Part shown: piece after piece, positions 1-6,131 of the stretch | How the letters are laid out: every line of letters begins with the position of its first letter | Numbering within the stretch: position 1 is the stretch's first letter | Assembly: GCA_031406385.1 (NCBI GenBank) | Contig: JANOHI010000205.1 | Coordinates: forward strand, 1 to 22,908 | Source: JANLQX01 sp031406385 | GTDB taxonomy: Bacteria; Actinomycetota; Acidimicrobiia; Acidimicrobiales; JANYDT01 | Reading direction: 5' to 3' | Length of the DNA stretch: 22,908 bases | Translations under genes and position numbers: made by a program | The notes under the pieces: model-generated | Databases searched by the model: none | What the model was told of the DNA's origin: nothing | The model's input: the letters and a program-made list of their open reading frames with translations, nothing else

Positions 1-1
1 G

Positions 2-592
2 CTCGAGCCGGTCGACTCGGGAAGCGTGTTCGTCGGCGGCGTCGAGCTCACCGCCGGAGGCGTCGATGCCGACGATGTCCGCAAGCGCATCGGAATCGTG
101 TTCCAGTCCTTCAACCTGTTCCCGCACCTCAGCATCCTCGACAACATCACCTTGGCCCCGCGTCGCGTTCGTGGTCTTGCCCGCGGCGCCGCCGAGGATG
201 CGGCGCGGGTTCTGCTCGACCGCTTCGGTCTCCTCGACAAGGCCAGGTCGTTCCCGGACCGCCTCTCCGGTGGGCAGCAGCAGCGCGTCGCGATCATTCG
301 CGCCCTGGCGATGGAACCGGAAGTGATGCTCTTCGACGAGGTCACCTCGGCGCTCGATCCCGAACTCGTCGGCGAGGTCCTTGCCGCGGTCCGTGAGCTT
401 GCGGCGTCGGGCATGACCCTTGTTCTGGCCACCCATGAGATGGGGTTCTGTCGTGACGTGGCCGATCAGGTCGCGTTTTTGAAGGAAGGACGGATCGTCG
501 AGCAGGGCACGCCGGCCAAGCTCTTCACCGACCCGCAGCACCCCGACACCCAGCACTTCCTCCGCCGAGTGATCGAGGCCGGCCGCCTCTGA
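2..592 (+). CDS. Polar amino-acid ABC transporter ATP-binding protein, 5' partial
   Basis: The cytoplasmic ATPase of a polar amino-acid importer of the GlnQ/ArtP/HisP type, which powers uptake through a permease encoded outside the window. The reading frame is open to the left edge. The 196 visible residues begin at LEPVDSG, so roughly the first 50 residues, including the Walker A loop, are missing from a protein usually near 245 aa. Visible in order are the Q-loop (GIVFQSFNLFPH), the ABC signature LSGGQQQR, Walker B ending in DEVTSALDP, and the H-loop ATHEMGF. DE followed by VTSALDP and the HEMGF string are typical of this subfamily. The ATG at base 26 is an internal methionine or valine codon within the domain, not the true start. 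The gene faces the minus-strand hydrolase operon. The family assignment is firm; the exact substrate cannot be told. Confidence 0.93.
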   Translation, partial: LEPVDSGSVFVGGVELTAGGVDADDVRKRIGIVFQSFNLFPHLSILDNITLAPRRVRGLARGAAEDAARVLLDRFGLLDKARSFPDRLSGGQQQRVAIIRALAMEPEVMLFDEVTSALDPELVGEVLAAVRELAASGMTLVLATHEMGFCRDVADQVAFLKEGRIVEQGTPAKLFTDPQHPDTQHFLRRVIEAGRL

Positions 593-639
593 CGCAGTTG
601 CGTCGTCGTCAGGGTTGCCTGCGTTGTGCTTTAGCGGCT

Positions 640-706
640 CCATCGCCTGCGAACGCCCGACGACCCCTTGAACCTGCCGCTCCCAGGTCACCCCAGCGGG
701 CGATGG
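640..706. repeat. Inverted repeat in convergent intergenic gap
   Basis: CCATCGCCTGC (640-650) can pair with GCGGGCGATGG (696-706), with one G-T type pair, closing a 45-base loop. It lies between the stops of the ABC ATPase and the convergent hydrolase gene, where a two-way terminator might sit. There is no T-run on either side and the loop is long, so a terminator role is only a guess. Confidence 0.25.
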
Positions 707-730
707 AACACCTTGGTAGTGGCGAGTTGA

Positions 731-1399
731 TCAGCGCGCGTACATCTCCAGGGCTCGCTCCAGCGATGTGCTCAAGACTCCGTACTCGTCGATCACCGCG
801 TCGAGCCATGGCGCACGGGCGTGGGCGACAACAGCGACCGGTGTAGGAAGACCGGATATCTCCACGGCGCTGCGGACGAACGACGTGGCGTAGTCCTTCG
901 GTCGGATGTCGGAGCTGAGCTCCATCAGGGCGTAGGGATCCGGTGTCCCGTCGGAGACGCGCTCGTCGGGGAACTCGACCGTGGTCGAACCTGGGCGGGT
1001 GCCGCCGCCGGCCAGACCGGTGCCGTCGTCGATGATGACGCCGCGTACGAGCTGTGGGCGCGCGCCGGCTATGAGTACGCCGATGTACCCACCGAGCCCG
1101 CGACCCAACACGGTTGCCGGGCCAATCGCCGCGAGGGCAGCGTCGGCGTCGGACATGAGCTGCTCGCACGAATAGCCGCCGCCGATGGCGGACTCCGACT
1201 CCCCGTGGCCGCAGAAATCGAGGGCGTGGATCGGACCCGGCCAGGCAGCAAGCTCTTCGGGAATCCGGTGCGGAGAGGATTCACCGAGTCCGTGGAGCAG
1301 GAGCAGCGCAACGCCGTCGCCGTTTCGAAGAGTGTGCAGCGCAAGGCGGAGGCGTCCGTTCGTAAGCGTCGTGGTCGTCGTCGATGTCGGCGCGGTCAT
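731..1399 (-). CDS. Alpha/beta-hydrolase-fold protein lacking the nucleophile
   Basis: A 222-residue alpha/beta-hydrolase-fold protein, third gene of a minus-strand operon. It keeps the oxyanion-hole stretch LLLLHGLGESS (about 32-42) and the DFCGHGES turn (61-68). The nucleophile elbow reads LGRGLGGY, so the residue that should be the catalytic serine is Gly101. The codon is GGG on the coding strand, which takes more than one base change from a serine AGC or TCN codon. The C-terminus ends soon after the strand VAVVAHA, without the usual last strand and GH motif that carries the catalytic histidine. Family members usually run 250-300 aa. Its ATG overlaps the stop of the upstream hydrolase by four bases. 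I infer a non-catalytic partner or a decaying enzyme. No substrate can be named. Confidence 0.85.
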   Translation of the reverse strand: MTAPTSTTTTTLTNGRLRLALHTLRNGDGVALLLLHGLGESSPHRIPEELAAWPGPIHALDFCGHGESESAIGGGYSCEQLMSDADAALAAIGPATVLGRGLGGYIGVLIAGARPQLVRGVIIDDGTGLAGGGTRPGSTTVEFPDERVSDGTPDPYALMELSSDIRPKDYATSFVRSAVEISGLPTPVAVVAHARAPWLDAVIDEYGVLSTSLERALEMYAR

Positions 1400-2388
1400 G
1401 ACAGGAACTCCAGGACGACGTTCGCGGTCTCGGCGGGGCGCTCGATGTGGATGAAGTGGCCGGTCTCGGCGAATGTTTCCAGGTGGCCGTTGCGGGGGAG
1501 ACGGCCGCGAAGGTCATCGGGCACGGTTCCCCAACCCATCTGTTCGACCTCGAGACCGAGCAGACCGAGGAACGGCATGGGAAGACCCGGCAGGCCGTCG
1601 AGTGACCAGGCGGGTCGCCACGGACCGAACCCACCCATGCGCATCATCGGGTCGATCTTCCAACGCCATCCGTCGGCGTCGTGCTTGGCGCCGACCGTGA
1701 CGAGGTAGCTCAGCCACTCCTGGGTGAGGCGGGGATTCATCCGAGCGCGACGCTTCGCCAGGTCGGCGATGGTGCCGGGCTTGCGTTGACCATCAGCGGA
1801 CATCCGCTTGTGGTCGAGCCAGCCGCTGAGGTCCTTCTGGAGCAGGCGAGTTCGTTCGTGGTTCGACACGTCCGGGGCCGGCCGCAGCGACGGGAGGCCG
1901 TCGATGTTCACGACGTGGGTGAACTTGTGGGGGAGGGCTTGGGCGAGGCGCAGCGCCATGGCTCCGCCCTTGGAATGCCCGAGCACGGGAGCTGGTCTCG
2001 ACGTGACCATCGAGATCACGGTCGTCGCGTCTCGGATGTCGGCGGCCCAACTGGTGAACGGTGTGGCGTCGGAGTCGCCGTGGTTGCGGTGGTCCCAGCT
2101 CACGACCCGCCATCCGCCGGCAGCGAGCAGCGGAGCGAAGACGTCGAACGTGCGGGAGAAGTCGAATCCGCCGTGGAGCAGGAACAGGGGCGGAGCGTGC
2201 TCGTTCCCCCACTCGCAAACGGCGATGCCGACACCATCGGCATCGGCGCGCCAGTGCCGGTCCGGGGTGTGGGCGCCGGGAAAGCTCACCGCGTCCTCGG
2301 TAATGACTGCACCGGCGGACAACTCGACGAGGTTGACGCCGTTCCTCGCGCGTGCGCCCGCGATTCGTTGTGCGAGCGAAGTCGTCAT
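1396..2388 (-). CDS. Alpha/beta hydrolase
   Basis: A 330-residue hydrolase of the alpha/beta fold with an intact triad pattern: oxyanion-hole HGG at 72-74, nucleophile elbow GHSKGG with Ser139, and a C-terminal TGHFIHIERP with His311 as the likely catalytic base. An acidic residue is expected between them but I could not place it with certainty. A lid-like insertion rich in Lys, Arg and Met lies between about 180 and 250. It has no signal peptide, so it should act in the cytoplasm. The start overlaps the end of the thiolase-like gene by four bases (ATGA), and its stop overlaps the next hydrolase, so all three are probably translated in a coupled way. Neighbouring acyl-CoA-type genes suggest an ester or lipid-like substrate, which is inference. 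Confidence 0.9.
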   Translation of the reverse strand: MTTSLAQRIAGARARNGVNLVELSAGAVITEDAVSFPGAHTPDRHWRADADGVGIAVCEWGNEHAPPLFLLHGGFDFSRTFDVFAPLLAAGGWRVVSWDHRNHGDSDATPFTSWAADIRDATTVISMVTSRPAPVLGHSKGGAMALRLAQALPHKFTHVVNIDGLPSLRPAPDVSNHERTRLLQKDLSGWLDHKRMSADGQRKPGTIADLAKRRARMNPRLTQEWLSYLVTVGAKHDADGWRWKIDPMMRMGGFGPWRPAWSLDGLPGLPMPFLGLLGLEVEQMGWGTVPDDLRGRLPRNGHLETFAETGHFIHIERPAETANVVLEFLS

Positions 2389-3932
2389 CGGAGCTCCGCT
2401 CGATTGGGTGTGCCCGGTTCGTTGGGGTCCTCCGACACAGTTCCGCCGGTCACCCGGACCGGTCGGCCGATGCCTTCGGATGTCATAAGTGCACGTATCT
2501 CATCATCCGTGCACGTACCATTGGCGACGGTGCGACATCCGTCATCGAAACGCACCACGATGATCGTGCGAACCGCGGCACCGTTGCGATCGTGCTCGAC
2601 GGTGTAGGTCTCGATCACCCCATCGCCGCTCACGCCGTCGACAAGCTCCGGCCCGGTGAGCTCACGCGGTGCCAGCACCACCTTCGACGCCCGCCCATCG
2701 GCGCCTTCGCGTGTGGACGGGTCGGTAGAGAGCACGTTGTATGCGTGCTTGGTGGCGGTCATGCCGAGGGAACTCACGAGACCGACCGTGGCAGGGTCAG
2801 CGGGGTCCCGCAGCCGCCCGGTCATCGCCGCCAGCCCATGCAGGGCGTAGCTGTTCCCGGGCCCTCCGGCATAGGCGAGCCCACCGGTGACGGTGACCCC
2901 ACGCGGGTCGTCGGTGACGACGCCCAGTTCGGCAAGAGCCATCTCGACCGCTGACGGGAAGCACGAATAGAGATCGAACAAATCGACCCGGTCCACCCCG
3001 AGCCCAGCGTGGGCGAATGCCGCAGCCGACGATGCCCGCATCGCGGGTGAGGAGGTGAAGTCGATGCGCTCCGTCGGGGTCCACGCATCCACTGCGCTCG
3101 CGCCGCCGAGGAAGGCCACCTGGTGTTCTCGGGCGATGCCGCGGCGGTCGGCCTCTTCATTGCTCATCACCACGACGGCGGCGGAAAGGTCGACCTCCAT
3201 GACGGCGTTCATTCGCTTGGGGTAGGGGAAGCAGACCCAGCGGTTGTCGGCGGTCGGGGTAGAGATTTCGTCGGGGGTGTAGGCAATCGGGAACCACGCA
3301 AACGGGTTCTCCGATGCCACCGCCGCGTTCCGGGCCATGAACGTACCGAGGAAGGCCTGGTGCTCGTCGATGCTGCGCCCAGCCTTTGCCCGCAGGGCGT
3401 TTTCGTAGAGGGGGTAACAGTGGATCGGGCCGGTCATACCGTGGCGCGCCTCAAGTGGATTGGTGAGGGGTCGCTGGCCCTTGAGGAAGTCGCGATGACC
3501 CTCGAACGGGGTCCAATCGAGTTTTTTCTGCTCCTTGATGGCCCGCCTCCGGCCGTAGACGCACTCCGACCCGGCGAGGATCGCCACCTCCGCGTCGCCG
3601 TCGACGATGCGATTGGCCAACGTGTTGAGCAGTTCGCCCGGCGAGTTCCCTCCCGGCGGGACCGTGAAGCCTTCGGGCGACGACGTGATGGCAGCCAGCC
3701 CGGCGACCGTTGCGCAGACATCGGTGTACCCCCAGGCCATCGGATCGACGCAGGCCAGCACGGTTGTCGATGCCTCGATCGGCTCGCCCGTGGCACCGAG
3801 ACCGGCGACGTCGGCAATAGCCCGGCGGATCGCCTCGGCCATCATCGCCGCCGGTTCCCACGGCTCGAAGGGGCCGTCGAGCTTAGGATTGCGTCGGTAT
3901 TGCCCGGCGCCTACGAGTACGGCTCTACGCAT
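2385..3932 (-). CDS. Thiolase-like protein, type 1 (TLP1/SCP-x-like)
   Basis: A 515-residue protein of the thiolase superfamily, first gene of the minus-strand operon. The thiolase fold covers about 1-410 (start MRRAVLVGAGQ, GSECVYG near 121-127, DLYSCFPSA at 320-328, GGLAYAGGPGNSYALHG at 350-366). An extra C-terminal domain of about 100 residues follows, as in the type-1 thiolase-like proteins known from mycobacteria. Aligned by eye with true thiolases, the nucleophile cysteine position is Gly95 in GGNSPGE, the GHP histidine reads GGP, and the second catalytic cysteine is not seen in SSLGMTATKH. Condensation or thiolysis by the usual mechanism is therefore unlikely, although CoA-ester binding may persist. 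The start at 3932 has GGGAG nine bases upstream. That start region is duplicated (see 3902-4003). Confidence 0.9.
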   Translation of the reverse strand: MRRAVLVGAGQYRRNPKLDGPFEPWEPAAMMAEAIRRAIADVAGLGATGEPIEASTTVLACVDPMAWGYTDVCATVAGLAAITSSPEGFTVPPGGNSPGELLNTLANRIVDGDAEVAILAGSECVYGRRRAIKEQKKLDWTPFEGHRDFLKGQRPLTNPLEARHGMTGPIHCYPLYENALRAKAGRSIDEHQAFLGTFMARNAAVASENPFAWFPIAYTPDEISTPTADNRWVCFPYPKRMNAVMEVDLSAAVVVMSNEEADRRGIAREHQVAFLGGASAVDAWTPTERIDFTSSPAMRASSAAAFAHAGLGVDRVDLFDLYSCFPSAVEMALAELGVVTDDPRGVTVTGGLAYAGGPGNSYALHGLAAMTGRLRDPADPATVGLVSSLGMTATKHAYNVLSTDPSTREGADGRASKVVLAPRELTGPELVDGVSGDGVIETYTVEHDRNGAAVRTIIVVRFDDGCRTVANGTCTDDEIRALMTSEGIGRPVRVTGGTVSEDPNEPGTPNRAELR

Positions 3933-4003
3933 TTGTCACTGCTCCCATCAGCGGGCAGGGCCCGGCGCCTACGAGTACGGCTCTACGCATTGGTCACTGC
4001 TCC
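3902..4003. repeat. Direct repeat duplicating an RBS and gene start, 58-bp period
   Basis: Two 44-base copies, 3902-3945 and 3960-4003, differ at one base and are separated by 14 bases. Each contains, on the minus strand, GGAGCAGTGAC followed by an ATG and the same ten codons (MRRAVLVGAG). The downstream copy is the start of the thiolase-like gene; the other lies upstream of it. Because 58 is not a multiple of three, the upstream copy is out of frame with the gene. Confidence 0.9.
3925..3990 (-). CDS. 21-residue upstream ORF overlapping the thiolase-like gene start
   Basis: This small ORF was created by the duplicated start region. It begins at the upstream ATG copy (3990-3988) and reads ten residues identical to the thiolase-like N-terminus, then PCPLMGAVTNA. 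It stops at a TAG (3927-3925) that lies just inside the main gene, a few bases past the true ATG (3932-3930). Its ribosome-binding site, AAGGAG nine bases upstream, is better than the GGGAG before the main ATG. Ribosomes could therefore load on the short ORF, terminate on top of the real start and reinitiate. Whether it is translated is not shown by the sequence. It may simply be a by-product of the duplication. Confidence 0.45.
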   Translation of the reverse strand: MRRAVLVGAGPCPLMGAVTNA

Positions 4004-4255
4004 TTGGTCGTCATCGTCTCCTCGCGCCCCGGTCGGTGGCGGCGAGGACGCCACGGCGGACGTCGTTGCGGGGCCTGCCGGCGACGTGGAGCGTCCAGCG
4101 ACGAGGCTCAGGCTACGGCGTGATTGTCCGAAGAAGCCATCTGGCGCCGGGTCCCAGGCGATCCTTCTGGGTCGATCGCATCAATTCCGCCACCGGAGGC
4201 GCCAACCAGCCGATGAAACAGGGGTCCGCATTCGTCGTCGGTAGGGTTGGTGATT
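4004..4255. promoter_or_regulatory. Divergent intergenic region
   Basis: This is the rest of the 323-base gap between the divergent thiolase-like operon and the CAP gene. It should hold both promoters, but I see no convincing -35/-10 pair for either. On the plus strand, TAGGGT (4242-4247) lies eight bases before the CAP ATG. It could be a -10 hexamer of a nearly leaderless transcript, or its AGGG could serve as a weak ribosome-binding site. No coding sequence, repeat or RNA gene was recognised in the rest. Confidence 0.3.
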
Positions 4256-5047
4256 ATGTCCCCCACGCAGTTCGTCGCATCGGGGCCTCGCAGCGGTGCC
4301 CGGACTATGGGTTGGCGCGGGCTTCTCGGAGCACTTTTGATCGGTGCGGCGAGCGTCGCCGGAGCGCCCCTTGCCGTTGTGGCTGCGGTCAAGGCCAAGA
4401 CCGCAGTCGCCGCTGCTGGTGAAACGTGCTCAGGGTCCATCCGCGCCGGCATCGATGAGGCCGGCCGCCCACTGCAATGCGTGACCACCTCGGTGGGCCG
4501 GGTCTGGGCCTGGCCCACCACTCCCACCGAACTCGCTCTGGCCCCCGTGCCTGCCTCGTGGTCAGGGGTGGTGGCAGACGAGGGCGGCGCCAATGCCGAG
4601 GGGCCGGTTCCGGCGCTTCCGGGCCGGTACCCGAATCGGGCGGCGATGGAGGTTCGCCTGGTTGCCCTTGCCAATGACGCTCGTGTCGCCAAGGGGCTGC
4701 GGCCGCTCATCGTCGATCCGCGCCTGACCCGCCTGACCCGGTGGTGGGCCGCCAGCGCCGGACAGCCGGCCTACGCGGGGCGAGGAACGAACCACTGCCC
4801 GGCCAACCTGTGCGCCGTCCGTGCTGCGGAGATCGGCTACCCGAGTTTCGGGGAAGTCATCCGTGCCTGGAATCCATTTCCCGCCGGTGACATGGCGGGC
4901 GAGCGCTTCTTCGTCGACTCGCCCCGTCACATGGCGATCCTCACGAACCCGAAGGTCACCCACATCGGCTTCGGCGTCCACATCGTCGGTGACGCCGCCA
5001 ACCCGCAATCCGTTGTGGTGGTCGGCCAGGTCGGCCGGGCCCGGTAG
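4256..5047 (+). CDS. Secreted CAP-domain (SCP/PR1-like) protein
   Basis: A 263-residue exported protein. A basic N-terminal stretch is followed by a hydrophobic segment (about 20-44, GLLGALLIGAASVAGAPLAVV) that is a signal peptide or membrane anchor. The CAP/SCP-like domain covers about 130-255: RLVALANDARVAKGLRPL resembles the usual first helix, FGE holds Glu200 at the conserved GEN position, and DSPRHMAILTNPKVTHIGFG is the classic SPGH...HIGVG block with His225. The first metal-site histidine seems replaced, since the helix reads RLTRWWAAS. Cys181 and Cys186 (HCPANLC) may form a disulfide. Bacterial CAP proteins are extracytoplasmic and mostly of unknown function. I chose the ATG at 4256, with AGGG upstream; GTG 4250 and TTG 4247 are in-frame alternatives. 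Confidence 0.85.
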   Translation: MSPTQFVASGPRSGARTMGWRGLLGALLIGAASVAGAPLAVVAAVKAKTAVAAAGETCSGSIRAGIDEAGRPLQCVTTSVGRVWAWPTTPTELALAPVPASWSGVVADEGGANAEGPVPALPGRYPNRAAMEVRLVALANDARVAKGLRPLIVDPRLTRLTRWWAASAGQPAYAGRGTNHCPANLCAVRAAEIGYPSFGEVIRAWNPFPAGDMAGERFFVDSPRHMAILTNPKVTHIGFGVHIVGDAANPQSVVVVGQVGRAR

Positions 5048-5062
5048 CGCCCGGTCCAGCCG

Positions 5063-5110
5063 GAACTTCGGGGTCTGCGTTGCTGTAAGGAGAAGCAGAC
5101 CCCAAAGTTC
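5063..5110. terminator. Strong hairpin after the CAP gene
   Basis: A 16-base stem with a single mismatch: left arm 5063-5078 (GAACTTCGGGGTCTGC), right arm 5095-5110, 16-base loop. It begins 15 bases after the CAP stop and ends 55 bases before the crotonase start. There is no T-run, as is common for actinobacterial terminators. It could equally protect the 3' end of the mRNA or act as a DNA site. Confidence 0.5.
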
Positions 5111-5165
5111 AACGGCGTCGAGGTCACCTTCACGGTTCGTCCGGCGCCGTGGCAGCATGTCGGCC

Positions 5166-5963
5166 ATGAGCGAGAACCTCGTCGGAGTCCATGTCGAAGA
5201 TCACGTGGTCGTCGTTGAACTGCGGCAGGGTCCGCACAACTTCGCCTCGGCGCCCCTGTTGCATGCCGCCGTCGACGCCGTGCTCGCCGCAGTTGCCGGC
5301 GGCGCCCGGGCGGCGATGCTGTGTTCCGAAGGCAAGTCGTTCTGTGCCGGGGCGCAGTTTTCCGGTGGGGCCGGGCAGAAGGCGGCCAGCTTCGGTCGAT
5401 ACGTCCAGAACGACAACGGATCAGAGATCGGGCCGTTCTACGAAGCGGCGCTGCGGGTGTTCGAAGTTCCGGTGCCGGTGGTCGCCGCCGTCCACGGTCC
5501 GGCCGTGGGTGCGGGCTTCGGCCTCGCCACGGCCTGCGACCTCCGCGTCACGTGTCCCGAAGCGTTCTTTGCGACGAACTTCGTCAAGCTCGGGATCCAC
5601 CCCGGTTTCGGCATCTCGATCACGCTGCCGGAGCTGATCGGACCGGCCCAGGCAGCTGACCTGCTGCTCACCGGACGGCGCATCGGCGGCGAGGAGGCGT
5701 TCGGCCTCGGGCTTGCCAACCGGCTCGTGGCCCAGGCCGACGTCCGTTCCACCGCGCTGGCGCTCGCCAAGGAGATCGGAGCCAACGCTCCGCTTGCGGT
5801 GCAAGCGACGCGGGCCACGCTGCGTGACGGGCTCGCCGCCCGTGTCCGCACCGCGCTTCTCCACGAACGTCGAACGCAGGACTGGCTCGCCGCCACCGCC
5901 GACGCGGAGGAGGGCATCGCGTCGATGCTGGAGCGTCGTCCCGGTGTCTTCCACGGAAAATAG
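5166..5963 (+). CDS. Enoyl-CoA hydratase/isomerase (crotonase) family protein
   Basis: A 265-residue crotonase-fold protein expected to act on an acyl-CoA in the cytoplasm. Recognisable blocks are GKSFCAGAQF (oxyanion-hole strand, with CAGA in place of the usual CAGAD), AAVHGPAVGAGFGLATACDLRV and KLGIHPGFGIS. By eye the two catalytic glutamates of true enoyl-CoA hydratases are not conserved: the GGGxELA position reads GAGFGLA, and the second falls in the stretch ATNFVKLG. Hydration is therefore doubtful, and another crotonase reaction or plain CoA binding is possible. MSENL at 5166 was taken as the start; an in-frame ATG at 5157 would add MSA. No clear ribosome-binding site supports either. 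The gene ends seven bases before the terminal-inverted-repeat element. Confidence 0.85.
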   Translation: MSENLVGVHVEDHVVVVELRQGPHNFASAPLLHAAVDAVLAAVAGGARAAMLCSEGKSFCAGAQFSGGAGQKAASFGRYVQNDNGSEIGPFYEAALRVFEVPVPVVAAVHGPAVGAGFGLATACDLRVTCPEAFFATNFVKLGIHPGFGISITLPELIGPAQAADLLLTGRRIGGEEAFGLGLANRLVAQADVRSTALALAKEIGANAPLAVQATRATLRDGLAARVRTALLHERRTQDWLAATADAEEGIASMLERRPGVFHGK

Positions 5964-5972
5964 GCGCGCTTA

Positions 5973-5990
5973 GGGTCCGCCTCAGGATAA
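5973..5990 (+). repeat. Left terminal inverted repeat of the MITE-like element
   Basis: GGGTCCGCCTCAGGATAA, preceded by TTA. It differs from the reverse complement of the right end by one base (A for C at position 12). Confidence 0.7.
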
Positions 5991-6113
5991 ATGCGGCGTT
6001 TCTGACGGCCCCAGACGTCCGTGGCGGCGTCCTCCGCCTTGCGGTTGGACCAGACAGGCGCTGCTTTGTACGTCCTTGCCACGAACGCCTGGTCCTTGCC
6101 ACAAAGGCGCGCC

Positions 6114-6131
6114 TTATCCGGAGGCGGACCC
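6114..6131 (-). repeat. Right terminal inverted repeat of the MITE-like element
   Basis: The reverse complement reads GGGTCCGCCTCCGGATAA. It is followed on the plus strand by TTA, which is both the putative target duplication and the complement of the TAA stop of the phosphotransferase gene. Confidence 0.7.

Noticed and set aside
591..604. GACGCAGTTGCGTC hairpin after the ABC ATPase stop
   Set aside because: Only five usable pairs with a four-base loop and no T-run; it is too weak to call a terminator.
4821..5165. N-terminal extension of the crotonase frame
   Set aside because: The extension is Ser/Arg-rich, overlaps the CAP gene in another frame and crosses the strong hairpin; it is not crotonase-like.
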